Shown here piece after piece: positions 61,297-64,000 of a stretch of 64,000 nucleotides of DNA. The translations under genes were made by a program, and so were the position numbers. Positions within the stretch are counted from its first letter, which is position 1. Every line of letters starts with the position of its first letter. This stretch comes from Rivularia sp963920925. GTDB lineage: Bacteria > Cyanobacteriota > Cyanobacteriia > Cyanobacteriales > Nostocaceae. The notes under the pieces were generated by a model. That model was not told where the DNA came from and did not search any database. It saw only the letters and a list, made by a program, of their open reading frames with translations. The DNA is taken from the NCBI RefSeq assembly GCF_963920925.1, contig NZ_CAWUDI010000005.1, positions 124,001 to 188,000 on the forward strand. The letters run 5' to 3'.

Positions 61297-62736
61297 ATGG
61301 TAAATGCAGTAGATTTTAACGGTAGACCATTTCATTTCATTGGTGTAGGCGGTATAGGTATGTCAGCTTTGGCATATATACTTGCTCAAAAAGGCTTTTG
61401 TGTTAGTGGTTCAGATGTTCGTCCAAATCATATTACTCACAAGCTCGAATCGATTGGAGTTAGTTTTTTTGGTAGACAAGAAGCAGCTAATCTGGAATTT
61501 TTTAACGGAAAATATGTATCGGCAGAATTAACAAGCGGGGGCAAATATACGACACCCCAAGTAGTTTGTTCTACCGCAATTAATGCGAACAATTCTGAAT
61601 ATAAAGCAGCATTAGAAAAAGGCTGCCCAATATTCCACCGTTCTGATATATTGGCAGCATTAATATCCCAGTACAATAGTATTGCTGTTGCGGGAACTCA
61701 TGGTAAAACAACCACTAGCAGCATGATTGGTTATATGCTGCTCAAAGCAGGTGTTGACCCAACAATTATTGTCGGTGGCGAAGTAAAAGCTTGGGAGGGT
61801 AATGCTCGCCTGGGACAAAGCCCTTATTTAGTTGCGGAAGCGGATGAATCAGATGGTTCTTTGGTTAAGCATTCCCCAGAGATTGGAATTATTACCAATA
61901 TAGAATTAGATCATCCAGACCACTACGATACATTGGATCAAGTAATAGATATCTTTAAGACATTTACTAGCCAGTGCAAAACTTTAGTAGCTTGTATTGA
62001 TTGCGAAACCGTGCGCGATCGCTTTCAACCCGATATCAGTTACAGTCTCTCGCCAGATAGCGGTGCCGATTACTATGCAACAAATATTGACTATCGTGCC
62101 GACGGTACTACAGCTCTAGTTTGGGAAAAAGGTATTGCTTTAGGAGTGTTGAACTTAAGCGTATTAGGTCATCATAACTTGAGTAACGCTTTAGCAGCAG
62201 TAGCCATAGGTAGACAGTTAGGTTTAGAGTTTGGCGAAATTGCTAGAGGCTTAGCTACTTTTGAAGGTGCCAGACGACGCTTCGAGTTTCGAGGAGAAGT
62301 TGACGGAATTACTTTTATAGATGATTACGCCCATCACCCTAGCGAACTCAGCGCCACATTAGCTGCTGCAAGATTGCAAGCAAGACCTGGACAACGAGTC
62401 GTTGCAATATTCCAACCTCATCGTTATAGCCGCACGCACAAATTTTTAGCTGAATTTGCAGCATCTTTTAGCCATGCGGATTTAGTCCTGTTGACCGATA
62501 TCTATAGTGCAGGTGAACCAAATACTGGTTTAATCAGTGGCGAACAACTAACCGCACAAGTAGCGAAAAATCATTCTAATGTAGAGTATCGCCCAACTTT
62601 AGCCGGTGTTAGCGAGTACTTGGAGAAAAATTTGCGTCCGGGAGATTTAGCACTATTCCTCGGTGCTGGAAACTTGAACCAAACAATTCCCTTGGTTTTA
62701 GACTCTCTTCGGCAACCGGCACAAGCCACATCCTAA
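61297..62736 (+). CDS. murC: UDP-N-acetylmuramate-L-alanine ligase
   Basis: A 479-residue cytoplasmic ligase that adds L-alanine to UDP-N-acetylmuramic acid in peptidoglycan synthesis. The ATG at 61297 is preferred over GTG at 61276 because AGAGGA lies seven bases before it. Marks: HFIGVGGIGMSALAYIL (UDP-MurNAc binding, residues 11-27), the ATP loop AGTHGKTTTSSMIGYML near residue 132, EADESDGSL, NIELDHPDHYD, and DDYAHHPSEL near residue 350. Length as usual (about 470-500). It is followed by murB, 130 bases on, as in many cyanobacteria. Confidence 0.96.
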   Translation: MVNAVDFNGRPFHFIGVGGIGMSALAYILAQKGFCVSGSDVRPNHITHKLESIGVSFFGRQEAANLEFFNGKYVSAELTSGGKYTTPQVVCSTAINANNSEYKAALEKGCPIFHRSDILAALISQYNSIAVAGTHGKTTTSSMIGYMLLKAGVDPTIIVGGEVKAWEGNARLGQSPYLVAEADESDGSLVKHSPEIGIITNIELDHPDHYDTLDQVIDIFKTFTSQCKTLVACIDCETVRDRFQPDISYSLSPDSGADYYATNIDYRADGTTALVWEKGIALGVLNLSVLGHHNLSNALAAVAIGRQLGLEFGEIARGLATFEGARRRFEFRGEVDGITFIDDYAHHPSELSATLAAARLQARPGQRVVAIFQPHRYSRTHKFLAEFAASFSHADLVLLTDIYSAGEPNTGLISGEQLTAQVAKNHSNVEYRPTLAGVSEYLEKNLRPGDLALFLGAGNLNQTIPLVLDSLRQPAQATS

Positions 62737-62866
62737 TAAGAAAGACTAACCGACATAGGGTTCTTACTTTAAATATTCTCTGTGTCGGACAAGCGCTTAG
62801 TTGCTCAATTTTAAAGCCGTATGATTACGGTAGCCTCGCATTAAAATCTATTCAATACTGGCAAAT

Positions 62867-63859
62867 ATGATTATTTCCCAGGCGGCTGCGAATGTTCGTA
62901 AATCCAATGACACTACCAATCGAAGAGAAATGAAAGTGCAAGAGAAGAAAGAAGGAATCGCTTTAAAGGGTAATGACTGCATTATCAAGCCCAAAGTTTC
63001 TTTATCTTCCTACACATCCTATCGGGTTGGTGGCCCAGCAGAATGGTTTATTGCCCCCCGTTCGTTAGAATCTTTGCAAGCTAGCGTCGAATATGCAAAA
63101 GAACACGAACTAGCAATCACAGTACTTGGTGCTGGTTCTAACTTGTTAGTCAGCGATAAGGGCATACCGGGTTTGGTTATCGCTACTCGCCATATGCGTC
63201 ATAGCTATTTTGAATCCGGAACTGGTAGGGTAACATTTGCGGCCGGAGAATCAATTCCTGCTTTAGCATCCGCAGTCGCAGAACATGGTTGGGAAGGTTT
63301 TGAATGGGCGGTTGGCATTCCAGGAACCATCGGTGGTGCCGTAGTCATGAATGCTGGAGCGCATAATAGCTGTATTGCAGATATCTTAGTCAGCGCTGAG
63401 GTACTAACTGAGGATGGTACTTTAAAAACTTTAACTTGTGAAGAATTAAACTACAGCTATCGTACTTCCGTACTGCAAGGAAGCAATTTAATAGTTACCC
63501 AAGCAACTTTGCAGCTTCAGCCCGGTGCAGATCCAGCATTAGTCATGGCAAAAACTAAGCAACACAAAAAACATCGGCTAGCTACCCAACCTTATCATTT
63601 ACCTAGTTGTGGCAGCGTTTTTCGCAATCCTAAACCTCATTCCGCAGGTAAGTTAATTGAATCAACTGGTCTTAAAGGCTTTAAAATTGGTCAAGCACAG
63701 GTAGCGCAACTCCATGCTAACTTTATAGTTAATTGTGGTGGAGCTACTGCCAACGATGTTTTCAATCTTATTCGTCACGTCCAGCAGCAAGTACAAGAGC
63801 GCTGGTCAATTGGGTTACACCCAGAAGTCAAAATGTTGGGAGAGTTTCAAGTTGTTTAA
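62867..63859 (+). CDS. murB: UDP-N-acetylenolpyruvoylglucosamine reductase
   Basis: A 330-residue FAD enzyme that makes UDP-MurNAc, the substrate of MurC. Marks: SLSSYTSYRVGGPAEWFIAP (start of FAD domain, about residue 45), LGAGSNLLVSDKGIPGLVI, GWEGFEWAVGIPGTIGGAVVMNAGAH near residue 148, the NYSYRTSVLQ region with the tyrosine and arginine near residue 197, and a Ser in PSCGSVFRNPKPHSAGKLIE near residue 245 that acts as the proton donor. The type is the short MurB. An N-terminal 40-residue tail of cyanobacterial kind precedes the domain. After the stop, to 64000, no gene is supported. Confidence 0.95.
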   Translation: MIISQAAANVRKSNDTTNRREMKVQEKKEGIALKGNDCIIKPKVSLSSYTSYRVGGPAEWFIAPRSLESLQASVEYAKEHELAITVLGAGSNLLVSDKGIPGLVIATRHMRHSYFESGTGRVTFAAGESIPALASAVAEHGWEGFEWAVGIPGTIGGAVVMNAGAHNSCIADILVSAEVLTEDGTLKTLTCEELNYSYRTSVLQGSNLIVTQATLQLQPGADPALVMAKTKQHKKHRLATQPYHLPSCGSVFRNPKPHSAGKLIESTGLKGFKIGQAQVAQLHANFIVNCGGATANDVFNLIRHVQQQVQERWSIGLHPEVKMLGEFQVV

Positions 63860-64000
63860 TTTAAGCAATTACTCGTAGATAGTTGGAAAATATGGATTAT
63901 TGATTTAAGATTGAGTCAAAAAATCCTGAATATCCGATTTCCACCACACTTGGGGTGCATTACACCAATATAAAAAACTATCAAATTACACGACGCATCT
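63860..64000. other. Window end, no gene seen
   Basis: About 140 bases of AT-rich DNA after murB. No start of another gene and no repeat was recognised. Confidence 0.5.

Overview
The window comes from a cyanobacterial chromosome, most likely a filamentous Nostocales-type organism (Calothrix, Rivularia or Nostoc relatives). The evidence is an RNA polymerase beta-prime subunit split into rpoC1 and rpoC2, the order rpsT-tatD-rpoB-rpoC1-rpoC2, a Gap2-type GAPDH, a TLP40/CYP38-like thylakoid-lumen cyclophilin, many HIP1 octamers (GCGATCGC), and abundant short tandem heptamer repeats between genes. No rRNA, tRNA, CRISPR array, prophage or intact insertion sequence was seen.

Layout. 1-12.5 kb, mostly minus strand: a lipoprotein cut by the window edge, a methyltransferase, a GT39-type glycosyltransferase (plus strand), a PARG-like macrodomain protein, hisC, a beta-lactamase-fold serine hydrolase, two Ser/Thr kinases with different extracytoplasmic tails, and a eukaryote-like choline/carnitine acyltransferase. 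12.7-25.6 kb, plus strand: an Fe(II)/2-oxoglutarate oxygenase, then rpsT, tatD and the polymerase genes. 25.7-41 kb: a polysaccharide block with a GH5-CBM2 cellulase on the minus strand, two cyanobacterial proteins of unknown function, and a five-gene plus-strand cellulose cluster (beta-barrel protein, TPR protein, GH8 endoglucanase, BcsB, BcsA). 41-47.5 kb: a CPBP protease, a DUF3326 protein, a PD-(D/E)XK-like protein, a ferredoxin and acnB. 47.5-50.8 kb is a small decaying accessory islet: an LRR protein with a premature stop, orphan HicB-type antitoxin genes, an HNH nuclease pair and a duplicated palindromic element. 50.8-56.5 kb: an EamA transporter behind two CIRCE-like operators, a second 2OG oxygenase, a REC-EAL phosphodiesterase next to an orphan HATPase, and the cyclophilin. 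56.7-63.9 kb: smpB, a lipoprotein, thiL, gap2, murC and murB.

The most coherent system is the cellulose block. BcsA carries all synthase motifs and a c-di-GMP-binding PilZ domain, followed by a degenerate second PilZ-like domain. The BcsC function looks split into a TPR protein and a separate beta-barrel protein whose genes overlap by four bases. Two endoglucanases (GH8 lipoprotein, GH5 with a cellulose-binding module) flank or join it, and a c-di-GMP phosphodiesterase lies 12 kb away. Other points of note are the carnitine acyltransferase beside an oxygenase gene, CIRCE-like operators before a transporter rather than a chaperonin, and heptamer-repeat DNA inside the rpoC2 reading frame.
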